A DNA stretch of 44,008 nucleotides from positions 1 through 44,008 of IMG/VR virus record IMGVR_UViG_3300008450_000083; one strand, 5' to 3'. Each line of letters starts with the position of its first letter. The stretch's first letter is position 1. The stretch is from a virus. Below, piece by piece: positions 1 to 6,583 of this stretch. The translations under genes and the position numbers were made by a program. Under the pieces are notes generated by a model. The model did not search any database, was not told where the DNA came from, and saw nothing but the letters and a program-made list of their open reading frames with translations.

Positions 1-60
1 ATCAAGCAAGCGGGGGACGATCGCATCGACCGTCATTGTCGCCAAATCGGCGTCCGTCAT
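1..60 (-). CDS. Partial hypothetical protein, N-terminal end only
   Basis: Only the first 20 codons are inside the window; the peptide begins MTDADLATMTVDAIVPRLLD and runs off the left edge. The ATG overlaps the stop of the upstream gene as ATGA, like the rest of this leftward operon, and is preceded by a GGAGGAAGGGCG ribosome-binding stretch that lies inside the end of that gene. Function cannot be judged from so short a piece. Confidence 0.55.
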   Translation of the reverse strand, partial: MTDADLATMTVDAIVPRLLD

Positions 61-335
61 CGCCCTTCCTCCATCGCCTTGAGCCGACCGGCGGCGATCA
101 TGGCGGGCCAGTTGCCGGGCTGGGGGTCAAGCCACGCTTCGTTCATCTCCCACGTAGGCTCAACCGGCACTACGCACGCCATCCCCGCGATCAGCGCGTC
201 TGCCGCATGCTCTCCGATGCGGTCTAGGAGGGTGATGGCGAGACGCTCTCGGCACCTGTCGCCCTTCGTGCAGACGAGGTAGGTGACGCCGTTGACCGGA
301 TCGGGGTCGTTCGCGCAGGACTTGCATCCGATCAT
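57..335 (-). CDS. Hypothetical protein, 92 aa, Cys-containing N-terminus
   Basis: Starts MIGCKSCANDPD at an ATGA overlap with the upstream gene and ends in LKAMEEGR, a tail shared with two other products of this operon. A CxxC pair near the N-terminus plus later cysteines (VCTKGDRC) could hold a metal, as in small phage zinc-ribbon proteins; this is inference. I do not recognise the family. Translation looks coupled on both sides. Confidence 0.6.
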   Translation of the reverse strand: MIGCKSCANDPDPVNGVTYLVCTKGDRCRERLAITLLDRIGEHAADALIAGMACVVPVEPTWEMNEAWLDPQPGNWPAMIAAGRLKAMEEGR

Positions 336-703
336 CGCCCCTCCTCCATCGCTTTGAGCACAGCCTCGGGGTCGAGGTAGTAGATGGCACCCACGTTGTC
401 GCAACCGTTGTCGCTCACCGCATCCATCGCCGCCTCCAGCGCCGCCTCCACCACGGCGATGTCGCGGGCGTGGCGGTCGGCCCGCGTGTCCGTCTCGTTC
501 AACACCACGGCCACGGTCAGCGCCTTGTCCCGCTCGGCCGTCAGCCGCGCCACCTCGCTCCGGAGGCGGGTGATCTCGTCGGCGGCCTCCCACTCATGCC
601 TATTTTCAGCGGCATCCGAAGAGTATGTGATTGCTCGGGCGATGCTGCGGAGACGCCTGACAATGTCCAGCCCTTCCGGCGGGCACTTCGGATCATCGTT
701 CAT
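332..703 (-). CDS. Hypothetical protein, 123 aa, coiled-coil-like middle
   Basis: Begins MNDDPKCPPEGLDIVRRLR. Residues about 35-65 (EWEAADEITRLRSEVARLTAERDKAL) carry the heptad-like pattern of a short coiled coil, common in small phage early proteins of unknown role. The C-terminus YLDPEAVLKAMEEGR nearly repeats that of the 149-aa protein encoded further upstream, so the ends of these genes appear duplicated. Coupled by ATGA overlaps on both sides. No enzymatic motif seen. Confidence 0.65.
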   Translation of the reverse strand: MNDDPKCPPEGLDIVRRLRSIARAITYSSDAAENRHEWEAADEITRLRSEVARLTAERDKALTVAVVLNETDTRADRHARDIAVVEAALEAAMDAVSDNGCDNVGAIYYLDPEAVLKAMEEGR

Positions 704-972
704 CGCCCGTCCTCCCCGTCATCGTCGAACGCGCCAAGCCCGATCGCTGATCGCACCGCGCCCTTGGCGTCCCTCACTCCAACGTCGTATGCCCACTCCA
801 TCAGGCGCACGACCTCAGCGAGCGGCAGGGTGTCGCCGTAAAAAGTCTGCGGCGCGCTCGACACCGATCCGCGCTTCGTGCGGCGGGAGATGTGCGGCGG
901 GGCATCCTCGCCTCCGTCCCATTTCGTGCTGATCGCGAACCGAGGAGCGTGGCTGATGCGATAGACCGTCAT
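700..972 (-). CDS. Hypothetical protein, 90 aa
   Basis: Begins MTVYRISHAPRFAI and ends in an acidic stretch DDDGEDGR whose codons also form the purine-rich ribosome-binding region of the next gene. ATGA overlaps on both sides place it inside the early operon. No known family is recognised and no membrane segment or metal motif is visible. Confidence 0.6.
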   Translation of the reverse strand: MTVYRISHAPRFAISTKWDGGEDAPPHISRRTKRGSVSSAPQTFYGDTLPLAEVVRLMEWAYDVGVRDAKGAVRSAIGLGAFDDDGEDGR

Positions 973-1418
973 CGCCCATCCTCCATCATCTTTAGCACGG
1001 CTTCGGGGTCGAGGAGTGCGCGGATGGCGGTGGAGATGCGCCCGCCAACATATACGGTGCAGTGCCCAGCGCTATTCTCCCCCGTCTTCTTGCACACCGG
1101 GCAAACGTCCTTGTCCGTGTGCGTCCATGTCGGGTCGCCCGGCTGATCGTTCGCGTAGGGGCAAACTGGCGCGACGTGCTTAGGGGATGTCGCTACCCCC
1201 GCCGCCTCCTCGATCCCCTCCCGCCGTCCCTCTTCACGGATACGGGCGTCACGGGCAGCGGCGGCGAGACCAAGATCGGCCAATGTCAGCGTCATTTCGC
1301 TAGACACCTTGCCGGGTTGCGCCACCAAGGTCTGCGGCATCCGCCGGATAAGGTCAAGCAGCACGGCCTCGCGGGCCTCGGCTGATTCGGCGCGGGCCTT
1401 CCAGTCGATCTCACTCAT
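969..1418 (-). CDS. Hypothetical protein, 149 aa, putative zinc-binding segment
   Basis: N-terminal helical region (MSEIDWKARAESAEAREAVL) followed, around residues 85-120, by a Cys/His-rich stretch (CPYANDQ, CPVCKK, GHC) that could bind zinc. The C-terminus LLDPEAVLKMMEDGR matches that of the downstream 123-aa gene, pointing to duplication of gene ends in this operon. Phage early operons often carry proteins of this type; the function is unknown. Confidence 0.6.
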   Translation of the reverse strand: MSEIDWKARAESAEAREAVLLDLIRRMPQTLVAQPGKVSSEMTLTLADLGLAAAARDARIREEGRREGIEEAAGVATSPKHVAPVCPYANDQPGDPTWTHTDKDVCPVCKKTGENSAGHCTVYVGGRISTAIRALLDPEAVLKMMEDGR

Positions 1419-1513
1419 TCCTCATGCCTCCTCATCTTGTGGACTGGCAGTTGCGGGTTGTCCGCGTGGCGTAGGGCTGCGGCGACTAAGGCCGCGATGT
1501 CTTCGGAGGTCAT
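1415..1513 (-). CDS. Small hypothetical protein, 32 aa
   Basis: The frame starts MTSEDIAALVAAALRHAD and ends HKMRRHEE. It was chosen because it exactly fills the space between two neighbours with ATGA overlaps at both ends, the spacing rule of this operon, and because its last codons (AGG AGG CAT GAG GAA) supply the ribosome-binding site of the next gene. No family recognised. Confidence 0.45.
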   Translation of the reverse strand: MTSEDIAALVAAALRHADNPQLPVHKMRRHEE

Positions 1514-1953
1514 GTCTGCCGCCAGAATTCGTAATCAGCCACCAATCCACGAAAGCGCCGCTGGGCTTCTTCGTTGTGATCCAAGTCTGAGCGCGATTTG
1601 ACGCCGCAGTATGATCTAACGAACTCTGCCGCGTTGCCGTGGTGGCGAGCCTGTGGGAAGATTTCCGTTATGAACGTCCAGAAGCCCGGCTCATTGCACA
1701 CGATGCCGGCGCGCTTCGCATACTTCCCGCCCTTCGGAGGCGTTGGCTCGCCAGCGACTTCCGGCGCGGCCTTCGCGGCGTTGGGATCAATCCTGGCGAC
1801 GCCGACCCACCGCTCTTGATCCGGCCGGGGAACCCCGCCAAGCACCGTGAGGGCTTCGTCGGCTTGCTCCAGCGGGACTTCCAAGATGATCTGCGCAACC
1901 TTCCGGCCGCGGATGACCTTGAAGTCGGAATACGTGGCCTTGAACGCCGTCAT
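1510..1953 (-). CDS. Conserved phage early protein, 147 aa
   Basis: Begins MTAFKATYSDFKVIRGRK. The pattern is an N-terminal beta-rich half (EVPLEQADEALTVLGG, WVGVARID) followed by a helical half ending with CGVKSRSDLD and ADYEFWRQT. I recognise this arrangement from phage hypothetical proteins found next to annealing-protein genes, but no biochemical function is established that I know of. The start gives an ATGA overlap with the upstream nuclease-like gene. A role alongside recombination is suggested only by position. Confidence 0.7.
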   Translation of the reverse strand: MTAFKATYSDFKVIRGRKVAQIILEVPLEQADEALTVLGGVPRPDQERWVGVARIDPNAAKAAPEVAGEPTPPKGGKYAKRAGIVCNEPGFWTFITEIFPQARHHGNAAEFVRSYCGVKSRSDLDHNEEAQRRFRGLVADYEFWRQT

Positions 1954-2414
1954 GGCACCACCCCCAGCCGGCGAAGCAGCATCCGGGTTTCGGCCGGCGC
2001 GCTGTTGAACGCCACCCGGTACAGCGCCCGCAACGCCTTCTCTTCGTCCCCGGTGTGCTTCCACAGTTCGGTGGCGAGCGTGATCGGGTCGAACCCGAGC
2101 ATCCGCAGACGATCGTGAGGGCTGGCGGGCCCGTGGTCCGGGACGTGCGGGGTCGGGACGTGTAGCCACGCATGGACCGCTCGGGATACCGGGATCGTCC
2201 ACCGGTCCTCTGCCCGCCGGCCGATGCCATGCCCGACGGCGTGGCCCTGCAGGTGGTGCGCCTCTCCACCCGCCGGCCCGCCCAACTGCCCACCGCACGC
2301 GACCGACGCGACGCAGGGCAACGTGCGGACGAAGCGGAGATGCCCGGCGCTATCTCCATCCCGCACCTTGGGTGTGCGGGATGGGGGCTCGCGATCTATG
2401 CGACGGGGGCGCAT
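1950..2414 (-). CDS. Ref/DUF968-like HNH-type nuclease
   Basis: The 154-aa product starts MRPRRIDREPPSRTPKVRDG. A central block reads HLRFVRTLPCVAS, then EAHHLQGHAVGHGIGRRAED, then VPVSRAVHAWLHV-like residues (seen as IPVSRAVHAWLH). The His pair, Gly-rich turn and final HxxLH match the layout of the Ref/DUF968 group of HNH-related phage nucleases. A C-terminal helical domain (FDPITLATELWKHTGDEEKA) follows. Only one Cys remains in the usual CxxC position (CVASVAC), so metal binding may be altered. Neighbouring Rad52-like gene suggests a recombination role. Start overlaps the upstream stop as TGATG. Confidence 0.6.
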   Translation of the reverse strand: MRPRRIDREPPSRTPKVRDGDSAGHLRFVRTLPCVASVACGGQLGGPAGGEAHHLQGHAVGHGIGRRAEDRWTIPVSRAVHAWLHVPTPHVPDHGPASPHDRLRMLGFDPITLATELWKHTGDEEKALRALYRVAFNSAPAETRMLLRRLGVVP

Positions 2415-2716
2415 CAGGAGGGCTCCCCGGTGGCCTTGCGGATGGCGGCCTTGGCAGCTTCCACGGCATCCGCATAGTTGAGCATCATTTCAACGTCGGA
2501 TTCGCCGTCCGCATCGTGGTAAGCGAGAAAAGCGCGGCACGCTTCCAGCAAGTCCGGTGCGGCCGATATCAGGCGAGCGTCTGCGTAGACCTCCGGGTTC
2601 ATTGGATTGCCCGGAGGGACATGCACAATGGTCGCCCGATCATCGCAGGCCATCACCCGGCCGCCGACTTCTGCGGGCTCAAGGCGCCAAGGGCTAGGCG
2701 TGTGGTTCGTCATCAC
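2414..2716 (-). CDS. TPGPW/ARLIAAAP-family phage protein, 100 aa
   Basis: Begins MMTNHTPSPWRLEPAEVGGR and contains ADARLISAAPDLLEACRAFL near the middle. This pair of motifs (TPxPW at the N-terminus, DARLIxAAP before a helix) is a very common phage early-protein pattern with no established function. A second copy of the family is encoded at the start of this operon (5984-6304). The C-terminus is a helical KAAIRKATGEPS segment. Overlaps its neighbours by a few bases on each side. Confidence 0.75.
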   Translation of the reverse strand: MMTNHTPSPWRLEPAEVGGRVMACDDRATIVHVPPGNPMNPEVYADARLISAAPDLLEACRAFLAYHDADGESDVEMMLNYADAVEAAKAAIRKATGEPS

Positions 2717-3465
2717 GCATCCCTCACTTCGCCCTGCGCGAACACGGCACGCCGCTTCGCCGCACGGTCCTTAATGAACGCAGCGCCGGCCTTCTCATCC
2801 CGCTCGAAAGCAACAAGGTGGGCGCCATTGTCGCTCATCAGCTTGTTGATCTTCGGGAGGTCGGGAGCGGCGTCGATCGCCTTCTTAATGCGCTCAGACC
2901 ACGCGCCGTAATCCCCGCGTGCGACCGGGATTTCGAGGTTGTCGCGGCCCCACCAATCAGGCGGCGCGCTGGCCTGCGGCGGCGGTGCGGGGGTGGGCTT
3001 CGGCGCGGCCTTCGGCGGCTCCCGTTCCACGTCCTCTTGGGTCTTGTCGTAAAGGGCCAAGCCGAAGGGGTTGCCGAACGTCATCAGCGCCCGCTTCATC
3101 GCGTCCGTCTCGGCTTCCTTGATCGCGCTTTCGTGGGCTTGGCCTAGGTCCTTGTCGATCCCGGACCCGTAGCCAGTCCCGTCTCGCACGACCGGCATCC
3201 CGTTGTCGGTCACGACAGTGATCCGAACGGTAGCCATCCAAGCGACGCGCCACTTCCCATCCACCTCGCGCGGCGCCCCAAGTTCCTTGAGAGCGGAAAG
3301 GGTGCGGTCCCAAGCGTGGAATCCGAAGATGCGGTTCGCCTCGGCAATGGCGTGCCAGCCTTCGATGTAACTGAGTTGCCGACCGGCCTGAGACCGCGAC
3401 TTGACGTGCGTGCCGTTCAACTTCGCACTGAGGGCCGCGACTTGTTCGTTGGTGAAAGGCATCAT
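2713..3465 (-). CDS. Rad52-family single-strand annealing protein
   Basis: The 250-aa product shows the Rad52/22 core: N-terminal LSAKLNGTHVKSRSQAGRQL and YIEGWHAIAEANRIFGFHAW, beta-strands with RVAWMATVRITVV, then DGTGYGSG and the conserved AHESAIKEAETDAMKRALMT helix followed by FGNPFGLALYDK. Proteins of this family anneal complementary DNA strands during phage recombination and replication. A Pro/Ala-rich linker (about residues 150-170) leads to a variable C-terminal domain containing a second helical segment (KINKLMSDNGAH). The neighbouring Gp157-like and Ref-like genes fit an early recombination cassette. Start MMPFTNEQVAAL sits in an ATGA overlap. Confidence 0.9.
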   Translation of the reverse strand: MMPFTNEQVAALSAKLNGTHVKSRSQAGRQLSYIEGWHAIAEANRIFGFHAWDRTLSALKELGAPREVDGKWRVAWMATVRITVVTDNGMPVVRDGTGYGSGIDKDLGQAHESAIKEAETDAMKRALMTFGNPFGLALYDKTQEDVEREPPKAAPKPTPAPPPQASAPPDWWGRDNLEIPVARGDYGAWSERIKKAIDAAPDLPKINKLMSDNGAHLVAFERDEKAGAAFIKDRAAKRRAVFAQGEVRDA

Positions 3466-3968
3466 GCCCTCCTAATGGTCAGGACGGAGGTGCCGTTTCC
3501 GAGCGTCACGCCGTCGATGGTTTCGCCGCGCTCAATCGCTTCTCGAATGGCGCGCTTGTCAGGGGATACGGTCGTCTTCGTGAGGTGCGTGGGCAGCGCC
3601 GCCTCGTCCGTCACGATCACCTCGGGCTTCCCGGCCCGCACCGTGACGGTAGCGAGGGGCGTGACCACCTTCGCCATGCCGACCTCGCTCATAGCGTCCG
3701 CGATGGCTTCCCGTGTCCGTTCGATGCGCGCCTCCAGCCGCTTCTTGCGGGCCGCGAACTCCCCCATGATAACACCCAATCCAGCGACCAGCGCCTCGTC
3801 CTCGGCCATGTGACGGAGAACGCGACCCACGGCTCCGTCGAACGTGGTTTCGCCCTCCAGCGTGTCGGCAAGGGCCTGATCGTCCACGTCCGGGAACTGG
3901 CGACGGAGTGCGTCGGCAAGGGCGCGATGCCCGGCGACGGCACGGTGCAGGGTGTGAGCGGCGGTCAT
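3462..3968 (-). CDS. Siphovirus Gp157-like protein
   Basis: The 168-aa product has the Gp157 layout: an N-terminal helical half with LADTLEGETTFDGAVGRVLR and EFAARKKRLEARIERTREAI, then the beta-rich C-terminal half TVTVRAGKPEVIVTDEAAL, PDKRAIREAIERGETIDGV and final TSVLTIRRA. Gp157-type proteins occur in many phages next to annealing proteins; they were first noted in connection with phage resistance in Streptococcus, and the molecular role is unclear. Here it immediately precedes the Rad52-like gene with an ATGA overlap, so the two are probably translated together. Confidence 0.85.
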   Translation of the reverse strand: MTAAHTLHRAVAGHRALADALRRQFPDVDDQALADTLEGETTFDGAVGRVLRHMAEDEALVAGLGVIMGEFAARKKRLEARIERTREAIADAMSEVGMAKVVTPLATVTVRAGKPEVIVTDEAALPTHLTKTTVSPDKRAIREAIERGETIDGVTLGNGTSVLTIRRA

Positions 3969-4147
3969 TGATCGCCCCGTGCGATGGCAGCGGGGTCTAG
4001 CGCGCGGATCTCCTCACGCACCCATCGATACGCGACGATGGCGGCAGCGGCCTCTATCCCACGGCGCACCATTTCGACGTCGCGGTCTGTTTGAGGCGAC
4101 TTGGTCGGCGGGCCGGTGAAGTCGTAGACCACGCTATGCACGGTCAT
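3965..4147 (-). CDS. Small hypothetical protein, 60 aa
   Basis: Starts MTVHSVVYDFTGPPTK and ends AIARGDQ. A helical stretch (VRRGIEAAAAIVAYRWVREE) dominates the second half. The ATG was picked because it gives an ATGA overlap with the small gene upstream. No family recognised. Confidence 0.6.
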   Translation of the reverse strand: MTVHSVVYDFTGPPTKSPQTDRDVEMVRRGIEAAAAIVAYRWVREEIRALDPAAIARGDQ

Positions 4148-4260
4148 CGCAGCGTCCTCCGTGGGGATGCGGCGTCCATGTGGACGGCCAGCAGGGCAAG
4201 GTTGAGACGCGGGCGGGGATCGGGCCGGCGGCCAAACAGGCGGCGCAGGAACGCAATCAT
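4144..4260 (-). CDS. Small basic hypothetical protein, 38 aa
   Basis: Frame begins MIAFLRRLFGRRPDPRPRLN and ends SPRRTLR. It is supported by ATGA overlaps at both ends, the standard junction in this operon. The N-terminus is short, hydrophobic and arginine-rich, which could be a membrane-surface peptide, but this is only inference. Confidence 0.45.
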   Translation of the reverse strand: MIAFLRRLFGRRPDPRPRLNLALLAVHMDAASPRRTLR

Positions 4261-4490
4261 GCGGCACCGTGCGGGTCGTACAGTTCAACCTCGCGGGCCG
4301 GCAGCTTGCGGACGATCCCGTTGGGGAACGCCATCTCCAGCACCATCACCCCGTGGACGTCTGACACGTAGGTGACCCGCCCGACCCCGAGACGGGACTG
4401 GTTTGGCACCCACACGAAATCCCCAATGTCCACATGGGGGAGCGCGGGCGCCGAACCCCGGTAGTGGTCTAGCACGATGACGTTGGTCAT
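4257..4490 (-). CDS. Hypothetical protein, 77 aa, beta-rich
   Basis: Starts MTNVIVLDHYRGSAP. The middle (VDIGDFVWVPNQSRLGVGRV, VMVLEMAFPNGIVRKL) alternates hydrophobic residues like a small SH3/KOW-type beta-barrel, with a FPNG turn; this fold guess is inference. Nine bases separate it from the gene upstream, the only non-overlapping junction in this operon, and the spacer carries no obvious signal. Confidence 0.6.
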   Translation of the reverse strand: MTNVIVLDHYRGSAPALPHVDIGDFVWVPNQSRLGVGRVTYVSDVHGVMVLEMAFPNGIVRKLPAREVELYDPHGAA

Positions 4491-4499
4491 TAAATCACC

Positions 4500-5072
4500 T
4501 CACGCGAGGGTGGATTGTGTTGGAACGTGCGTCGGCAAGGGAGCCGGGCGCAGCGTCACTCCAGATGGCCGAAAGCGCATGTCGTCGGCGTCGTACCGTC
4601 GCCCCCGGTAGATAGCGGACAGGTCGCCCGGTGCGGGCTTGACCGCGCACGCCTCGACGCACCCTCGATATTCCGCGTTCGCGGCCCGCTTGTTCTGTTC
4701 CCGAAGCCACGTTCCGCGCTTCGTGCCGCGCGACGTGTCGCACCCGGCATGACGCAGCGCGTCGGTCACGGTTTCGGACGCATACCCCAGATCGCGAGAA
4801 ATCTGAGCCACGCTGAGACCGGCGGCGAACAGGGGCACTGCGCGCGCGGCCAGGTCTTCCCGGCGGCGAGCCACGGCGGCGGCGGTGCGCGCCATCAACT
4901 CTTCCGCGTTCACAAAAATCTTCAGTTCGCGGCGCTTGCAGCAAACCGCCGTTGCAGTCCGGTGCATAGCTGCGCCGATCTGAGCGTCGGTCATTCCGGC
5001 CGCCACCCACCGACGCAGCGCGGCGATGTCGTCCATCAGCCATGCGCGCTTAATGGTGGTTTGGGGTGACAT
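4500..5072 (-). CDS. GcrA-like DNA-binding protein with two HTH-type segments
   Basis: The 190-aa product starts MSPQTTIKRAWLMDD. Residues 10-50 (IAALRRWVAAGMTDAQIGAA then MHRTATAVCCKRRELKI) match the SANT/GcrA-type pattern of a helix, a turn with DAQIGAAM, and a recognition helix. A second similar unit lies at about 80-110 (AVPLFAAGLSVAQISRDLGY then SETVTDALRHAG). GcrA is an alphaproteobacterial sigma70-interacting regulator; phage versions are presumed transcription regulators. The C-terminal third has no recognised domain. It could instead be a terminase-small-like or recombination-directionality protein. Confidence 0.55.
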   Translation of the reverse strand: MSPQTTIKRAWLMDDIAALRRWVAAGMTDAQIGAAMHRTATAVCCKRRELKIFVNAEELMARTAAAVARRREDLAARAVPLFAAGLSVAQISRDLGYASETVTDALRHAGCDTSRGTKRGTWLREQNKRAANAEYRGCVEACAVKPAPGDLSAIYRGRRYDADDMRFRPSGVTLRPAPLPTHVPTQSTLA

Positions 5073-5209
5073 CAGTGAGCCTCCCCGTCGTCCAAAAGGG
5101 CGTTAATGTCCCGCTCAATTGCCTCGGGCGGGTCACGCTCCGGCCCGTCGTCGTTTCCGATCAGGCCCGCTTCCGTCATGCGGAGGTGTTCGTCGGACAT
5201 GCGGCTCAT
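5072..5209 (-). CDS. Small acidic hypothetical protein, 45 aa
   Basis: Reads MSRMSDEHLRMTEAGLIGND and ends INALLDDGEAH. Start overlaps the upstream stop as ATGA and its stop overlaps the downstream ATG as TGATG, so it fits the operon perfectly. Acidic, no Cys, no membrane segment; function unknown. Confidence 0.55.
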   Translation of the reverse strand: MSRMSDEHLRMTEAGLIGNDDGPERDPPEAIERDINALLDDGEAH

Positions 5210-5502
5210 CGCGGACCCCTCTCGGCAAGCACGATATCGTCGGCACGCTCTACAGCCTGATGGTCGTAGTAGCGACGGAAGTCTCCGATCACCTCGGCCT
5301 CGATGTCACTAAGGCACCGAAGTTCGTCTTCGATGTCCTCCGTCATCGCGCGGGTCGGAGCGGCGGCCTTGCGGATGGCGGCCTTAAATGCGTCCACCGC
5401 GTCGTAGACCTTGCCGATGGCGACGGCCAACTCGTCGCCGTCAAGCTCTTGGATGCGCCGATCCTCGGCCATCATCCGCTTGGATGCGATGGTGAAGGGC
5501 AT
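5206..5502 (-). CDS. Hypothetical protein, 98 aa
   Basis: Begins MPFTIASKRMMAEDRRIQEL. Mostly helical (DELAVAIGKVYDAVDAFKAA, DELRCLSDIEAEVIGDFRRY), ending LAERGPR. The start sits in a TGATG overlap with the pentapeptide-repeat gene. A longer frame exists upstream of this ATG, but it lies inside that gene, so it was not used. No family recognised. Confidence 0.6.
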   Translation of the reverse strand: MPFTIASKRMMAEDRRIQELDGDELAVAIGKVYDAVDAFKAAIRKAAAPTRAMTEDIEDELRCLSDIEAEVIGDFRRYYDHQAVERADDIVLAERGPR

Positions 5503-5984
5503 CACGCGCTCTCCTTCGCATCGGTGACGATCCATCCGCGCGCCCGTGCCACGGATTCGACGTAGTCCAGCGCCGCCATCACCTCGCGGCGGTTGTCCTT
5601 GCCGCGCCAGTACTCGCCGCCCTCGGCCAACGTTTTGTCCCTGCACCCGACGCGAACGCGGACCACGCCGTCGCGACGCCACCCGACGCACCACCAGCCA
5701 TCCGGGGTGCCGGCGTCGATCACGTCTTTGGCGTAGGCCAGATTGGCACCGTCCAGATTGGCGCCGACCAGATGGGCGTCGGTCAGATAGGCGCCGGCCA
5801 GATCGGCGCGGGCCAGATTGGCGCCGGCCAGATCGGCGCCGGATAGATAGGCGCCCGCCTTTACGGCCAGCTTGACCGCCGCGCCGAGCCTGACACTACT
5901 TGTCGCGCCGTCGTATTCCGCCGACAGTTCCGCGCTGAACAGCACGGCGTCGGTAGAGCGGTGGCGGATTTCTTGGGTGGGCAT
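5502..5984 (-). CDS. Pentapeptide-repeat protein, 160 aa
   Basis: Residues about 45-85 contain consecutive A(D/N)LxG units: GADLAGANLARADLAGAYL, TDAHLVGANLDGANLAYAK. Such repeats fold into a right-handed quadrilateral beta-helix. The C-terminal half (WWCVGWRRDGVVRVRVGCRD, EYWRGKDNRREVMAALDYV) is non-repetitive and is the arrangement seen in many phage pentapeptide proteins. Large members such as Qnr or MfpA mimic DNA and act on gyrase; this short repeat is unlikely to do the same without its partner domain. The DNA under the repeats is itself repetitive. Start MPTQEIRHRS lies in a TGATG overlap. Confidence 0.75.
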   Translation of the reverse strand: MPTQEIRHRSTDAVLFSAELSAEYDGATSSVRLGAAVKLAVKAGAYLSGADLAGANLARADLAGAYLTDAHLVGANLDGANLAYAKDVIDAGTPDGWWCVGWRRDGVVRVRVGCRDKTLAEGGEYWRGKDNRREVMAALDYVESVARARGWIVTDAKESA

Positions 5985-6304
5985 CACGCGCCCTCCCCTG
6001 CACGGGAGAGAGCGGCGTCTGCGGCAAGCACTTCGGCCGGCGGCTCGCCACTCCATTGGGTGTGGGTCATAAACGCCGCGCGAAGGGCCTTCAGCGCCTC
6101 GAACATCTCCGGGGCGGCGGCGATCAGGCGGGCATCGGCCATCGTCATGATGCCGCTGACCGCCATGTAGCGCCCTGCGCCTGCGCAACCTGTGCCGCCG
6201 CCGGCCACAGGCCTGATCCATGCGTGGACGTGACAATCATCCGTTTCAGTCACGTCGCCCACCTGCCAAGGCCCCGGCGTAAAACTCGGCTTGTCCATAG
6301 TCAC
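5984..6304 (-). CDS. TPGPW/ARLIAAAP-family phage protein, 106 aa
   Basis: First gene of the leftward operon. Starts MTMDKPSFTPGPWQVGDVTE and contains TMADARLIAAAPEMFEALKA, the paired motifs of a widespread phage early-protein family of unknown function. It is a paralogue of the 100-aa protein encoded at 2414-2716. A strong GGGAGG-AAAAAGGGG purine tract precedes the ATG. Expression would come from the leftward promoter about 120 bases upstream. Confidence 0.75.
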   Translation of the reverse strand: MTMDKPSFTPGPWQVGDVTETDDCHVHAWIRPVAGGGTGCAGAGRYMAVSGIMTMADARLIAAAPEMFEALKALRAAFMTHTQWSGEPPAEVLAADAALSRAGEGA

Positions 6305-6330
6305 TTTCCCCTTTTTCCTCCCGGAAGGTC

Positions 6331-6365
6331 CCGCCCGTCGCAGCCGGTTTAAGCGCGACGGGCGG
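6331..6365 (-). promoter_or_regulatory. Leader hairpin 2 of the leftward transcript
   Basis: CCGCCCGTCGC (6331-6341) pairs perfectly with GCGACGGGCGG (6355-6365), an 11-bp stem with a 13-base loop. It lies in the predicted untranslated leader, just upstream of the ribosome-binding region of the first gene. No U-tract follows in the leftward direction, so it is not a simple terminator; it could be an attenuator, an antitermination structure or an mRNA stabiliser. Confidence 0.45.
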
Positions 6366-6403
6366 TAGTTGGGCCGGGTGGGACGGGGGAGGGACCGCCT
6401 CGG

Positions 6404-6424
6404 CCATCAGCATCGTGCTGATGG
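6404..6424 (-). promoter_or_regulatory. 5'-terminal leader hairpin of the leftward transcript
   Basis: CCATCAGCA (6404-6412) and TGCTGATGG (6416-6424) form a perfect 9-bp stem with a TCG loop. The predicted leftward start site is near 6423, so the transcript would begin with this hairpin. A 5'-terminal stem-loop can protect mRNA or act in cis on RNA polymerase as HK022 put RNAs do; which applies here is inference. Confidence 0.4.
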
Positions 6425-6429
6425 GGGGG

Positions 6430-6458
6430 ACAATAGCGGGCCGTTACGAAATGCGCAA
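6430..6458 (-). promoter_or_regulatory. Leftward early promoter
   Basis: On the minus strand TTGCGC (6458-6453), a 17-base spacer and TATTGT (6435-6430) make a good sigma70-type promoter pointing at the 19-gene leftward operon. The first, degenerate operator copy (6443-6459) covers the -35 box and part of the spacer, so repressor binding there would block it. Confidence 0.55.
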
Positions 6459-6482
6459 TGGGCTTGTTATGAAATTCGTAAC
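6443..6482. promoter_or_regulatory. Operator sites O1 and O2
   Basis: O2 (6466-6482) is GTTATGAAATTCGTAAC, a 17-bp near-perfect palindrome. O1 (6443-6459), GTTACGAAATGCGCAAT, keeps one good half-site. O1 overlaps the leftward promoter; O2 lies 6 bases beyond it. A third copy overlaps the rightward promoter. The HTH protein encoded at 6584 is the natural candidate binder. Confidence 0.6.
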
Positions 6483-6547
6483 GGTGCGGGCACGAATCGG
6501 CCTACCTCGGTCCATCCCTCAACCCCAAACGATCGCGGGCATGGGGC

Positions 6548-6576
6548 TTGACGGGTCGTTATGAATTTCGTAACGT
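6548..6576 (+). promoter_or_regulatory. Rightward early promoter with operator O3
   Basis: TTGACG (6548-6553), 17 bases, TAACGT (6571-6576). Operator O3, GTTATGAATTTCGTAAC (6558-6574), fills the spacer and enters the -10 box. The start codon of the first rightward gene is only 8 bases after the -10 box, so the mRNA is predicted to be leaderless or to have a one-base leader. The 6483-6547 stretch between O2 and this promoter holds no other clear signal. Confidence 0.6.
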
Positions 6577-6583
6577 CCGTGGC

